Assembly: GCA_018223185.1 (NCBI GenBank)
Contig: JAAEYW010000011.1
Coordinates: 43,510-107,509 of the forward strand
Source: Oceanospirillales bacterium
Lineage (GTDB): Bacteria > Pseudomonadota > Gammaproteobacteria > Pseudomonadales > Balneatricaceae
DNA length: 64,000 bases
Reading direction: 5' to 3'
The position numbers were made by a program, and so were the translations under genes. The notes beneath the pieces were generated by a model. The model did not search any database, was not told the origin of the DNA, and saw only the letters and a list, made by a program, of their open reading frames with translations. Positions 31,863-42,697 of this stretch are shown here, one piece after another. How positions within the stretch are numbered: position 1 is the first letter of the stretch; each line of letters begins with the position of its first letter.

Positions 31863-32525
31863 ATGCATCAGGCTGAAATTCTCATCGAAGATATCAATGT
31901 CTGGGAAACCCAGATGTTTACTGTGCAGAACCCTCTGCACAGTACTATTCGCGCCCCCCTTCTGAAACTGATCTACCGCTTACGGGATAAACAGCAGCAG
32001 GCCATCGAGAGCGAAGTTGCACCGACTGCAAAACACGCTCTTTATGAGAGCACTCTGGACCTGTTACAACGCCCTGACCCGGTTATTTCAGAGCTGCGGG
32101 AGTTTATTGAGGAGATGCTGATCACCGTTGCCAGTGCCGTTAATGAACCATTCTGGCCGGAAGGCGCTCAGGCCAGAGCGGATATTATTGAGTCCTGGTT
32201 TCATGTCACTGAAAACGGGGGCTATCACGACACCCATTCTCACCCGAACTGTTCCTGGTGTGGTATCTACTATGTTGATGCCGGAGAGTGCGACATTCAG
32301 AATCGTAATGGTATAAACCGCTTCTATGATCCGCGCCACGGAGCTGATCAGTATCTTGATGCAGGAACAGCCTATCTCAACAGCACCGGCAGCTGGGACT
32401 TTGCTGCTGTTGAAGGTCAGGTGGTTATATTCCCCTCCTACCTCAAGCATGCTGCGATGCCCTATTTTGGTCAGAAAGACCGGGTTATTATCGCGTTTAA
32501 CAGTCAGATCCATTTTCAGGAATAG
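31863..32525 (+). CDS. TIGR02466-like putative 2OG-Fe(II) oxygenase
   Basis: ESWFHVTENGGYHDTHSHPNCSWCGIYYVDAGE ... VVIFPSYLKHAAMPYFGQKDRVIIAFN. Confidence 0.75.
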   Translation: MHQAEILIEDINVWETQMFTVQNPLHSTIRAPLLKLIYRLRDKQQQAIESEVAPTAKHALYESTLDLLQRPDPVISELREFIEEMLITVASAVNEPFWPEGAQARADIIESWFHVTENGGYHDTHSHPNCSWCGIYYVDAGECDIQNRNGINRFYDPRHGADQYLDAGTAYLNSTGSWDFAAVEGQVVIFPSYLKHAAMPYFGQKDRVIIAFNSQIHFQE

Positions 32526-32545
32526 CGCTCAGGACAGGTACCCAG

Positions 32546-33187
32546 GTGAAACAGATTCTGGTTTATGGAGACTCGCTTAGCTGGGGTATCGTTCCCGATA
32601 CACGTCAACGATTTGAATTTCATCAGCGCTGGCCCGGCCGACTGGAACAACTAATCAATCAGGATAGCCCCCGGGTACGCATCATTGAAGACTGTCTTAA
32701 CGGCCGCAGAACGGTACTGGATGATCCATTCAAACCCGGTCGAAACGGCACCGACGGTTTACAACAGCGAATCGAAATCAACACCCCGCTTGAACTGGTC
32801 ATCATTATGCTGGGCAATAATGACTTCCAGAGTCCGCATATCTTCACCGCAGCAGAAGCCGCACAGGGTGTTGCCACTCTGGTACAGACCATTCGAAAAG
32901 CCCCCATAGAGCCCGGTATGCACATACCCCGGATCTTACTGCTATGCCCACCGCCGATTATCCAGCCAAAAGGAGTTATTGCCGATAAGTTCAGAGGGGC
33001 TGAAGTCAGATGGACAGGATTTAACCGGGCTTTGAAAAAAATCGCAGCAGAAACTGATTGTGATTTTTTTGATACCGGAACAGTGATCAGCGCCAGTAAG
33101 ATTGACGGAATCCATCTGGACCTGGAGCAGCATCAACAACTCGCACTATCGATTCACCCGATTATACAGGGTATATTAAACTGTTGA
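32546..33187 (+). CDS. SGNH/GDSL hydrolase
   Basis: ILVYGDSLSWG block I; IMLGNNDFQ block III; DGIHLDLEQH block V. Confidence 0.88.
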   Translation: MKQILVYGDSLSWGIVPDTRQRFEFHQRWPGRLEQLINQDSPRVRIIEDCLNGRRTVLDDPFKPGRNGTDGLQQRIEINTPLELVIIMLGNNDFQSPHIFTAAEAAQGVATLVQTIRKAPIEPGMHIPRILLLCPPPIIQPKGVIADKFRGAEVRWTGFNRALKKIAAETDCDFFDTGTVISASKIDGIHLDLEQHQQLALSIHPIIQGILNC

Positions 33188-33252
33188 CTGAACTTCTATA
33201 GTCGTCACAGATCTGACCTGCAGGGTTTCATCTTCAGAATACAGGATTTTTA

Positions 33253-33759
33253 ATGCTTAACGCTCTCAACTTTTTTTTCCGCAGCCCCTGGTACTGGCTG
33301 GCCATGATATTTGCCGGCATTACGATGGAGTGTATAGCGCTCTATTATCAGTATGTCCTCAACTATGGCCCCTGTGTACTCTGCATCCACATACGCATCT
33401 GGGTGATGGCTTTTATTCTATTGGGAATTCTGGGAATCCTGGGCCACAAAAACCGCCCCGTCAGCATCCTGCTCAGCCTTCTGACAATAGTTGCCGCTGT
33501 CGGATTAGCTGAACGCTCCTGGATGACCTTTGCAATCGAACGCAACCTGATCGAAGGCAGCTGTACCATGGGTTCGGGTCTGCCAGACTGGTTTGCACTG
33601 GACCGGTGGTTTCCAGCCATTTTTGAGCCCTGGGAACTGTGTGGCTGGACCCCTGAACTGCTCTTCGGTATCACCATGGCTGAAGCCCTGCTGGTAACCT
33701 CGGCTATAGCCGTGATAAGCACGCTGGCTGCAACATTCTGTTTGTATAGAAAAGCTTAA
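33253..33759 (+). CDS. dsbB: Disulfide bond formation protein B
   Basis: Multi-TM; YQYVLNYGPCVLCIHIRIW (CxxC after TM1-2 loop). Confidence 0.9.
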   Translation: MLNALNFFFRSPWYWLAMIFAGITMECIALYYQYVLNYGPCVLCIHIRIWVMAFILLGILGILGHKNRPVSILLSLLTIVAAVGLAERSWMTFAIERNLIEGSCTMGSGLPDWFALDRWFPAIFEPWELCGWTPELLFGITMAEALLVTSAIAVISTLAATFCLYRKA

Positions 33760-33901
33760 AACCTTTGCTTAAAAAAGCGCTACCTTATACTCTCAAACGC
33801 TGTTGATTAACGCTGCCAGAGGGATCTGGCGAAACAAAAGCCGGGCTATAACTGGTAACAGGATCACTGCCAACCCGATCAGAAGAAAAATAAGGCGAAA
33901 C

Positions 33902-33926
33902 GCCCGGTCAATAAACGGGCCTTTTA
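33902..33926 (+). terminator. Hairpin with short U-run just upstream of GTPase start
   Basis: gcccggtcaataaacgggccttttac. Confidence 0.5.
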
Positions 33927-33931
33927 CATCG

Positions 33932-34903
33932 ATGAAAGATCCCAAAATCATCTTCTTTGGCCCGGTGGGTGCCGGTAAAACAACCGCTATTGCCACAATC
34001 ACTAACAATGCCAGTGCGACCACTGACGCGCGTATCTCTGATACAGGCGTGAGACGTAAAAGCAGAACGACAGTGGCAATGGATTATGCGCTGCTGGAAA
34101 ACGGCGGCAAACGGATTCACCTGTATGGCACCCCGGGACAGGAACGGTTTCGGTTTATGTGGGAGATGATTTCAACCGAACTGGCCCACGACTGCAGCGG
34201 TCACATTATGCTGCTGGATAATACCCGCAATCACCCCCGTAAAGACCTCGAGTTCTACCTGGATAATTTCACTACTTACAATCCTTACACCCGCCTGGTT
34301 ATTGGTGTTACGGGAAGTGATCTGGCGGCTACTCCCACCCGGGCCGATTATGCAAGATGGCTTGCAGAACTGGAGATCAAAGCTCCGCTGTTTTTTATCG
34401 ACGCCCGTCAGACTGAAGATATACAGCTACTGATTGACGAAATCCTGCAGCCGGAAATACCAGAGAAGACTGAAGCAGATAACAGCAGCCAGTGGCAAAC
34501 GGAAGAGGAGATGAGTCTCGAAGAACTGTTTGCACCTGACAATCATTACCCGTTATTTACCCCCGGGCTGATTGATGAAGTTGAAAGCATCGGAGCGGTG
34601 ACCGGTACCGCTTTATTAAACGGTGACAATCAGCCCGAACACTCATCTCTGACACACTCTGAGCTGACAGCACTGCAGACCTTTACTGCAGGAATTCCCC
34701 CGGTTCGCCAGCGGATCGATGATCCGGGTTCTGTCGAAAGCTTTTCACTGAAGACTCAGGGCGAGGGGTACTACCTTGTTATGCTGGCTGACAATCAGAT
34801 TTTTGGGGTTCACTGCAGTGGACAGCTGAGCCTGCTGTCACTAAAACAGGAGATCGACAACCGGTTGCAGTGGTCTGACAGTTTGGCAATATCAACAGTA
34901 TGA
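33932..34903 (+). CDS. Ras/MglA-like small GTPase with unassigned C-terminal half
   Basis: P-loop GPVGAGKTTAI, switch II GTPGQERFRFMW, LLDNTRNHP; start chosen at ATG 33932 rather than track start 33803. Confidence 0.8.
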   Translation: MKDPKIIFFGPVGAGKTTAIATITNNASATTDARISDTGVRRKSRTTVAMDYALLENGGKRIHLYGTPGQERFRFMWEMISTELAHDCSGHIMLLDNTRNHPRKDLEFYLDNFTTYNPYTRLVIGVTGSDLAATPTRADYARWLAELEIKAPLFFIDARQTEDIQLLIDEILQPEIPEKTEADNSSQWQTEEEMSLEELFAPDNHYPLFTPGLIDEVESIGAVTGTALLNGDNQPEHSSLTHSELTALQTFTAGIPPVRQRIDDPGSVESFSLKTQGEGYYLVMLADNQIFGVHCSGQLSLLSLKQEIDNRLQWSDSLAISTV

Positions 34904-35029
34904 TGCTTAAGCTTATATCGAAAACATCCAGCAAACTCCGCCTTTTATCTCTCCTTGCGATTGCACATTAGCGTCACGAGTCTGTACAATTCGTGGCCAT
35001 TTTGATTTTTTTAACATAAGGATTACGCA

Positions 35030-35230
35030 GTGCGTCTGGCAGAAATTGAAGCGATATCTCTGAATGTGGGCATCACAATATTCGCCGCTTACGTATTTTT
35101 TATCATTTATGATCTGGCGAAGAAATCAAACGCGGGTAAATTTGGCACAGTGATTCTGTTCTTCGCTCTGGGCCTGGGACTGGCGGCCTTTCTGGTGAAA
35201 ACTGTTGTCGTGTACATGATGGAAGGCTGA
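35030..35230 (+). CDS. DUF2788 family small membrane protein
   Basis: 66 aa, two TM segments; GTG start. Confidence 0.75.
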   Translation: MRLAEIEAISLNVGITIFAAYVFFIIYDLAKKSNAGKFGTVILFFALGLGLAAFLVKTVVVYMMEG

Positions 35231-35300
35231 AACGGTCCCCTTTTAAAGGAAGGTCAGCCTGATTGAGAGACCTTCTTCAACACTCTCAGCATTAACACTG

Positions 35301-36759
<1,459 letters not shown>

Positions 36760-36767
36760 CTCCGCCT

Positions 36768-36788
36768 GGCGGCCCGGCGAGGGCCGCC
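36768..36788 (+). other. GC-rich hairpin after kdsA
   Basis: ggcggccc ggcga gggccgcc perfect 8-bp stem. Confidence 0.65.
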
Positions 36789-36915
36789 GATAGCACGCCC
36801 CTTTTGCTTCAGGTGATATACCTGTCGTTTTGACAGCTATGAGCCTTAACTCTTTGTTAGTCATACTCTATTATCATACAGAATCGCCAGGATTTTCGAT
36901 AAAGGGTGCACAGGA

Positions 36916-38901
36916 ATGGCTACACCAAGCGATCTTATTTACGACGGACTACAACCTGGCCAGGTCATTGGTCCGGATCATCATCCGTTCAAACTGACAA
37001 GCCAGTTTCAAACTAACCGGTTTGGCCAGCTGTGGTACGCAGAGGATCTGTCCACCAGCCGCTCGGTGCCAGTCACACTGCAGATATTTGACCCTACGCT
37101 GTTAAAGCATCAGGGGTTTATCGATGCAGCACAAAAACATATCGTCCTCAGCAAGAAGTTCAAACACCCGCACCTTGCCGAATATTACGGCATGTTCCGG
37201 CATAAAGGCATACTACTGTTCTTTTCCATTGAACTGATGGACGGACTCACACTGGAAACACTGCTTACCAGTGGCCAGGCCAGCAAACTTAAAGACAACC
37301 AGAAAAAGGGACTGCTACAGCAGCTCGCTACAGCAATCGATACCGCCCATGCCGGCGCAGGACAACCCCATAAAGGGATCTGTCCTGCGTCGATCTTTAT
37401 CAACAAACAAGGGGGGGTCAAGCTGGCTAACTTTGCCTTCGATGAGGGGATGACAATCGCCGATGAGCTGAGCAATACCGCCTCCTCCCATCTGGCCTAT
37501 CAGGCTCCTGAATCATTTCACCCTAATCCGGTCACTGTAGAAGCGGATATTTATTCATTCGCCTGTATTGTTTATCACCTGCTAAGTGGCAAAGCCCCCT
37601 TTCAGGCCAGCGACGATGAATCAACCAGGGTACGCAAGGAACTCAAAAAACCAGCGTCACTGAATCCCGAACAATGGGATATTCTGCAGTCAGCCTTCGC
37701 GACCGATCCCGAACAACGTCCTCACCAGGCCAGCCTGCTATTCAAAGAGATAATAGAAGCCGGCGATAAAAAAGAACCCCTGCCTGAAGAGGATATCCCT
37801 GAGCCACTTCCGGAGGATTCTTTTGAACGACGCAGGCTTTGGATGTTCAGCATGCCCGACTGGGTCGTCTCCGCACTGATTTTCATTACAGGCTTTGTGC
37901 TTGGCTTCGGCATCGCCTTTTTCATCGGATGGCAAAACACCAGTGAGGTTGAGGTCGCTCTGGAGCAGACCCGCACTGAATTGCAAAAAGTTCAGCAGGA
38001 GTTTACAGGCCTGCAGCAAACGCTACAGACGGAACGTAAAATGCGATCTGTTGAAACCGACACCTTACAGACTGAACTGAAAAACAGAACCGGTGAGATT
38101 GATAAGCTGCACAAAGAGTTGATGAGCATCAAGTTTGCTGACCCTGACAAACTGACAGTGTTCACCGATCAGCTGGATGATGGATTCAAAGGCCCCCAGA
38201 TGATCATCATTCCCCGGGGCAGTTTCATCATGGGCGATCAGAAGCTGGTCGGCGATGACAACGAGCTGCCCGCTCATGAGGTGACCATCAGTCATAAGTT
38301 TGCCCTGTCACGCAATGAGGTGACCTTTAATGACTATGATTACTATGCCCGCTCCATGGGGCGTCCACTGCCCGACGATGAAGGCTGGGGCCGCGGCAAT
38401 CGTCCGGTGATCAATGTCAGCTGGAAAGACGCGAAAGCCTATGTGCAGTGGCTGGCGTTACTGACAGGTCAGCCTTATCGTCTGCCAACAGAAGCCGAGT
38501 GGGAGTATGTTGCCCGGGCAGGCACCGACACCAACTACTGGTGGGGTGACGAGCTTGAAGCGGAACGCGCCGTCTGTAGCGAGTGCGGCACGGAGTGGGA
38601 TGGCAGGAAAACAGCGCCGGTGGCATCTTTTCCACCCAATTCATGGGGCATTCATGATATGAGTGGTAATGTCGATGAATGGGTTGAGGACTGCTATCAG
38701 GACGCCTACTTCGGAGCGTCCAAAGATGGTTCAGCGATGATAGAGGGTGATTGCGAATTTCGCGTTATGCGCGGAGGATCCTGGTTCGATATCGGCCGGG
38801 TGATCCGCTCATCCAGCCGCTACCGTCACCTGCCGGATAGTAGCAAAAACAGCTGGGGATTCCGTATAGCACTCGACCTGCCCGATAAACCAACCGAGTA
38901 A
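36916..38901 (+). CDS. Membrane-anchored protein: kinase-like (apparent pseudokinase) domain, TM, coiled coil, SUMF1/FGE-like domain
   Basis: Ser/Thr-kinase-like N-terminus with degenerate motifs (HKGICPASIFIN, KLANFAFD); TM WVVSALIFITGFVLGFGIAFFIGW; SUMF1-type PTEAEWEYVARAGT, DMSGNVDEWVEDCY, MRGGSW. Confidence 0.88.
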   Translation: MATPSDLIYDGLQPGQVIGPDHHPFKLTSQFQTNRFGQLWYAEDLSTSRSVPVTLQIFDPTLLKHQGFIDAAQKHIVLSKKFKHPHLAEYYGMFRHKGILLFFSIELMDGLTLETLLTSGQASKLKDNQKKGLLQQLATAIDTAHAGAGQPHKGICPASIFINKQGGVKLANFAFDEGMTIADELSNTASSHLAYQAPESFHPNPVTVEADIYSFACIVYHLLSGKAPFQASDDESTRVRKELKKPASLNPEQWDILQSAFATDPEQRPHQASLLFKEIIEAGDKKEPLPEEDIPEPLPEDSFERRRLWMFSMPDWVVSALIFITGFVLGFGIAFFIGWQNTSEVEVALEQTRTELQKVQQEFTGLQQTLQTERKMRSVETDTLQTELKNRTGEIDKLHKELMSIKFADPDKLTVFTDQLDDGFKGPQMIIIPRGSFIMGDQKLVGDDNELPAHEVTISHKFALSRNEVTFNDYDYYARSMGRPLPDDEGWGRGNRPVINVSWKDAKAYVQWLALLTGQPYRLPTEAEWEYVARAGTDTNYWWGDELEAERAVCSECGTEWDGRKTAPVASFPPNSWGIHDMSGNVDEWVEDCYQDAYFGASKDGSAMIEGDCEFRVMRGGSWFDIGRVIRSSSRYRHLPDSSKNSWGFRIALDLPDKPTE

Positions 38902-38903
38902 CA

Positions 38904-40331
38904 GTGATGTTTAAACTCCAGACCTCTGTCCGTCTTTCAGCAATAATGCCCGCACTGATTTTAACTGCGCTGGCCAGTACCCCGCTTCTCGCCACCCCAC
39001 TGACCGTCGATTCTGAGAAACAAAAGGATTTGAGCATTACCCTTTATAATCAGAATCTTGGACTGGTAAGAGATATCCGCAGCCTGCCCCGCATCAATCA
39101 GGGACAAACCCTCTATATACGGGATGTCAGCCATCAGATTATGAGCCAGACTCTGCAGGTAGAAAATGCCGGTAAAATTCTCGAGCAGAACTTCAACAAC
39201 AACCTGATCTCAGTGTATGCCCTGCTTAACGCCTATACCGGAAAGACAGTGCAACTGGCACGCTTTAACAGCGTCAGTGGCAGTGAAACAATATCCGATG
39301 CAGTGTTACTCAGTTCTGATGGCAAGCAGGCGCTGGTTGAGCACCAGGGGCGGATCGAGACAATACCGGTCAACCAGCAGGGCTGGCGCTTTATCTTTCC
39401 GTCATTACCGGAAGGTATGCAGGCACGACCCAGTCTGGAGATCCGCTCTGCGGGCACCTCACAATCCAGCGATGCAGTGCTGACCTACCTGACCTCAGGT
39501 CTCAGCTGGCAGATGGATTATGCCCTGGTGCTGAACCCTGAAGGAGATCAGCTTAAGCTCGATGGACTGGCAACTCTTGTTAACAATACCGGAGTGGACT
39601 TCAAAAATAGTAAAGTGCTGCTGATGGCCGGTCAGGTAAACCAGCCACCCACCCCTGTAGTGCGCCAGAAAACAGTGATGCTGATGGCCGAATCGATGGC
39701 TGATAATGGCTCACCTCAGGCGTTTCAGGATTACCAGTTGTATAAACTGCCCCAGCGAGCGAGCCTGCTCAACGGACAGACCAAACAGGTCAGCCTGATC
39801 AGTGCCGATAAAGTAGCGGCAGAGAAAAGTTATCATTATGCGTTTCAGGTATATCCATCTCTGGATCATCAGACCTATGATCAGAAGCCGGACATCAGGA
39901 TCAGTTTCATCAACGGTCAAAACGAGGGACTGGGGTTCCCGCTACCCGCCGGCACCGCCAGAGTGTTCAGTCCTGACTCCGAGGGGCTCAGGCACTTTAT
40001 TGGCAGCGCCAGTATTCAGAACAGCAGTAAGGATCAAAAAGTTAACCTGCCGGTAGGCAAAGCATTCGATCTGACTATAAAACAGCAACAGACTCTGTTT
40101 GAGAAAAATTACGATAGCATCCTGAGCGGTTATGAACTGCAACTGAGCAACAGCGGCGACCAGGTAAAACAGATTGAGATCACTGCTAATTTTCATCAGG
40201 ACTGGAAAGTGACCGAAAGCAATCAGCCATATACCCGGATAAACGCCAGCCAGCTGCGCTGGACAATCAGTGTCCCTACAGAAGGCACTACCCGGTTGAA
40301 ATTTAAAACCGAACTTAAAAACCGAACTTAA
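38904..40331 (+). CDS. DUF4139 domain-containing secreted/periplasmic protein
   Basis: Signal peptide; ITLYNQNLGLVRDIRSLP; YLTSGLSWQMDYALVLNPEGDQLKLDGLATLVNNTGVDFKNSKVLLMAG. Confidence 0.82.
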   Translation: MMFKLQTSVRLSAIMPALILTALASTPLLATPLTVDSEKQKDLSITLYNQNLGLVRDIRSLPRINQGQTLYIRDVSHQIMSQTLQVENAGKILEQNFNNNLISVYALLNAYTGKTVQLARFNSVSGSETISDAVLLSSDGKQALVEHQGRIETIPVNQQGWRFIFPSLPEGMQARPSLEIRSAGTSQSSDAVLTYLTSGLSWQMDYALVLNPEGDQLKLDGLATLVNNTGVDFKNSKVLLMAGQVNQPPTPVVRQKTVMLMAESMADNGSPQAFQDYQLYKLPQRASLLNGQTKQVSLISADKVAAEKSYHYAFQVYPSLDHQTYDQKPDIRISFINGQNEGLGFPLPAGTARVFSPDSEGLRHFIGSASIQNSSKDQKVNLPVGKAFDLTIKQQQTLFEKNYDSILSGYELQLSNSGDQVKQIEITANFHQDWKVTESNQPYTRINASQLRWTISVPTEGTTRLKFKTELKNRT

Positions 40332-40365
40332 AAATCTGTTAAAGAAAAACTAACCTTATTCTGTG

Positions 40366-40390
40366 CCCCGGCAAACCGTGCCGGGGTTTT
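40366..40390 (+). terminator. Terminator after the DUF4139 gene
   Basis: ccccggcaaaccgtgccggggtttt. Confidence 0.8.
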
Positions 40391-40455
40391 GCAGACTCAT
40401 TTATCAGGACAACCGCGCACCGGATAAACAACACAACGCCTCGATAACCGGCTGC

Positions 40456-40929
40456 TTAATTATGGTCCGCTTCAAGCAAATCAAGCCAGTAAGCGGCATC
40501 AACGCTAGATTGTTCCTGCTCTAATTCACCTTTACTACAGATATCCACCATCCGTCTGAGCGCCAGAATATGTCCTGATTCAGCGGACTGACGGTAATAC
40601 TTAACCGCCTTTACCGGATCGGCCGGGTAATTCTGATACCCCTCTTCGAATATTTTCCCCATCTGATAAGCCGCTTTGCTATCCCCCTTATCCGCAGCCC
40701 TTTCCAGGTAGATCAGTCCCTGTATCCGGTTGTTCATTCCCTCGCCCCGAAAGTGCAGCAGGTGCCCATAAACAGACAGGGCACGGACGCTGCCATAATC
40801 AGCAGCATAGCGGAACAGCTTCATGACAAACCGGTGTTTTGCCTCAGACTTTTTCAGCAAGGGCAGATGAAAAAGCCGGAAAGCAATCCAGCCCAGCAAT
40901 GGAGCGATCAGTGTCATAAACAAACGCAT
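40456..40929 (-). CDS. Sel1-like repeat protein with N-terminal TM
   Basis: GLIYLERAADKGDSKAAYQMGKIFEEG; KAVKYYRQSAESGHILALRRM. Confidence 0.8.
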   Translation of the reverse strand: MRLFMTLIAPLLGWIAFRLFHLPLLKKSEAKHRFVMKLFRYAADYGSVRALSVYGHLLHFRGEGMNNRIQGLIYLERAADKGDSKAAYQMGKIFEEGYQNYPADPVKAVKYYRQSAESGHILALRRMVDICSKGELEQEQSSVDAAYWLDLLEADHN

Positions 40930-41141
40930 CAGAATACCTTAGCGGATAGATAATTAAACCCAACACAATATCAGAATTCCCTAATATTAAAACCGGTTAA
41001 AGCTAAGATTTAACCTGTCAGTTACCTCTGCCTGTTCTATACTCACAGCCCACAGGGCAAGCAGAGGCTTTTACAACCCTGATAAGCAGTCCGAGTCTGG
41101 CACTTGCTATAAACGAATTATTGCGCTTAAATCAGTTACAG

Positions 41142-41175
41142 TTTAGCTATAGAAAAACATTTTTTTATAGCTTAA
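41142..41175. promoter_or_regulatory. Imperfect inverted repeat upstream of cysK (possible CysB operator)
   Basis: TTTAGCTATA-N14-TATAGCTTAA. Confidence 0.4.
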
Positions 41176-41275
41176 AGGAATATATTTAAGCAGTAATAAA
41201 ACCTTAAGTACGGTCAGGAGTCTTTAACAGGGGGCTCTTCAACCGGTTATTTTTTAAGTCGTTACAGGTACTCAT

Positions 41276-42244
41276 ATGAAAACATTTGAAGATAATTCAC
41301 TGACGATCGGTGAAACCCCTCTGGTTCACCTGAACAGAATTGCACCTGGAAAGAGAATCTACGCCAAGCTGGAAAGCCGCAATCCGGCAGGCTCCGTCAA
41401 ATGCCGTATCGGGGCAAACATGATCTGGGCTGCTGAAGAGAATGGCACTCTGAAACCCGGTATGACTCTGGTTGAACCGACATCAGGTAACACCGGTATT
41501 GCTCTGGCGTTTGTGGCAGCCTCCCGCGGCTACAATCTGACCCTGACCATGCCCTCCTCTATGAGTCTGGAACGTCGTAAACTGATGAAAGCGCTGGGGG
41601 CTGAAATAGTCCTGACGGAACCTGCCAAGGGGATGAAAGGTGCGATTGAAAAAGCCCAGGAAATCGTCAACAGCGATCCTCAGAGCCACCTGATGCTGCA
41701 GCAGTTTGAAAACCCGGCCAACCCTGACATCCACGAAAAAACCACCGGCCCCGAAATCTGGAACGATACTGATGGCCAGATCGATATTCTGGTTGCCGGC
41801 GTGGGCACTGGCGGAACCATCAGTGGGGTATCCCGCTATATTAAACAGCAAAAGGGTAAAGCGATCACAACCGTAGCCGTTGAGCCGACCGCTTCTCCGG
41901 TTATCACTCAGACAGTTAACGGTGAAGAACTCACCCCTTCCCCGCACAAGATTCAGGGTATCGGGGCTGGCTTCATACCTAAAAACCTTGACCTGTCTAT
42001 CGTTGATCAGGTTGAACAGGTTTCCAATGAAGATGCTATTGAGATGGCTCGACAACTCATGCAGAAAGAAGGAATCCTGGCAGGGATCTCCTGCGGCGCA
42101 GCACTAAGCGCAGCGGTTAAAGTTGCCGAACAGCCCGAAAATGCAGACAAAGTGATCATTGTTATTCTCCCCGACTCGGGCGAGCGCTACCTCTCTACAC
42201 CTCTGTTTGAAGGGATGTTCAGCGATAATGAGTTAGTTCAGTAG
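41276..42244 (+). CDS. cysK: Cysteine synthase A
   Basis: [52 protein letters not shown]. Confidence 0.97.
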   Translation: MKTFEDNSLTIGETPLVHLNRIAPGKRIYAKLESRNPAGSVKCRIGANMIWAAEENGTLKPGMTLVEPTSGNTGIALAFVAASRGYNLTLTMPSSMSLERRKLMKALGAEIVLTEPAKGMKGAIEKAQEIVNSDPQSHLMLQQFENPANPDIHEKTTGPEIWNDTDGQIDILVAGVGTGGTISGVSRYIKQQKGKAITTVAVEPTASPVITQTVNGEELTPSPHKIQGIGAGFIPKNLDLSIVDQVEQVSNEDAIEMARQLMQKEGILAGISCGAALSAAVKVAEQPENADKVIIVILPDSGERYLSTPLFEGMFSDNELVQ

Positions 42245-42264
42245 TTGTACCAGGCTGAAATGAA

Positions 42265-42291
42265 AAAACCGGGCCTGGCCCGGTTTTTTCT
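42265..42291 (+). terminator. Terminator after cysK
   Basis: aaaaaaccgggcctggcccggtttttt. Confidence 0.88.
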
Positions 42292-42310
42292 TAACTACAT
42301 AAAATGATCT

Positions 42311-42508
42311 TCAGGACACCATTCTCCGAATCTCATCATGACTGGGAAACTTTGGCAAATGGTCGACAAAAACTTTGCCATTGCTCAGTTTCTTTACGGT
42401 GTACCAGCGCGCTTTACGCTCATCGCCTTTAAAGTGGCCATCCACTTCAAAGTTTTCACCATCTACGCCCAGTACTGCAATCGTTCTTTTTATCGCCTCA
42501 TTTTGCAT
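42311..42508 (-). CDS. Small hypothetical protein (65 aa)
   Basis: ORF with coding-like composition convergent to cysK. Confidence 0.5.
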   Translation of the reverse strand: MQNEAIKRTIAVLGVDGENFEVDGHFKGDERKARWYTVKKLSNGKVFVDHLPKFPSHDEIRRMVS

Positions 42509-42697
42509 AGTCGGCTCCGCTTTCTTATCTGTGCACTCTGCTTTTTATGCGGTCCCCTGATTGCGCCTGTCTTCGCAGGCTGCAAAGTCTGGAACCGCTA
42601 CTCATGTCTCCGGAATTTTCCAATCCCTTAAGTGTAGTCTATTGAGTCCGTTTGACAAATCAGTGACGTTTTTCAGTCGATCCTGTTACACCTGAAA

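Noticed and set aside
33793-34023. 76-aa hydrophobic minus-strand ORF
   Set aside because: Overlaps the GTPase P-loop region antisense; no start context.
36916-38901. SUMF1 domain as a true formylglycine-generating sulfatase activator
   Set aside because: The active-site Cys pair is absent and there is no sulfatase gene nearby.
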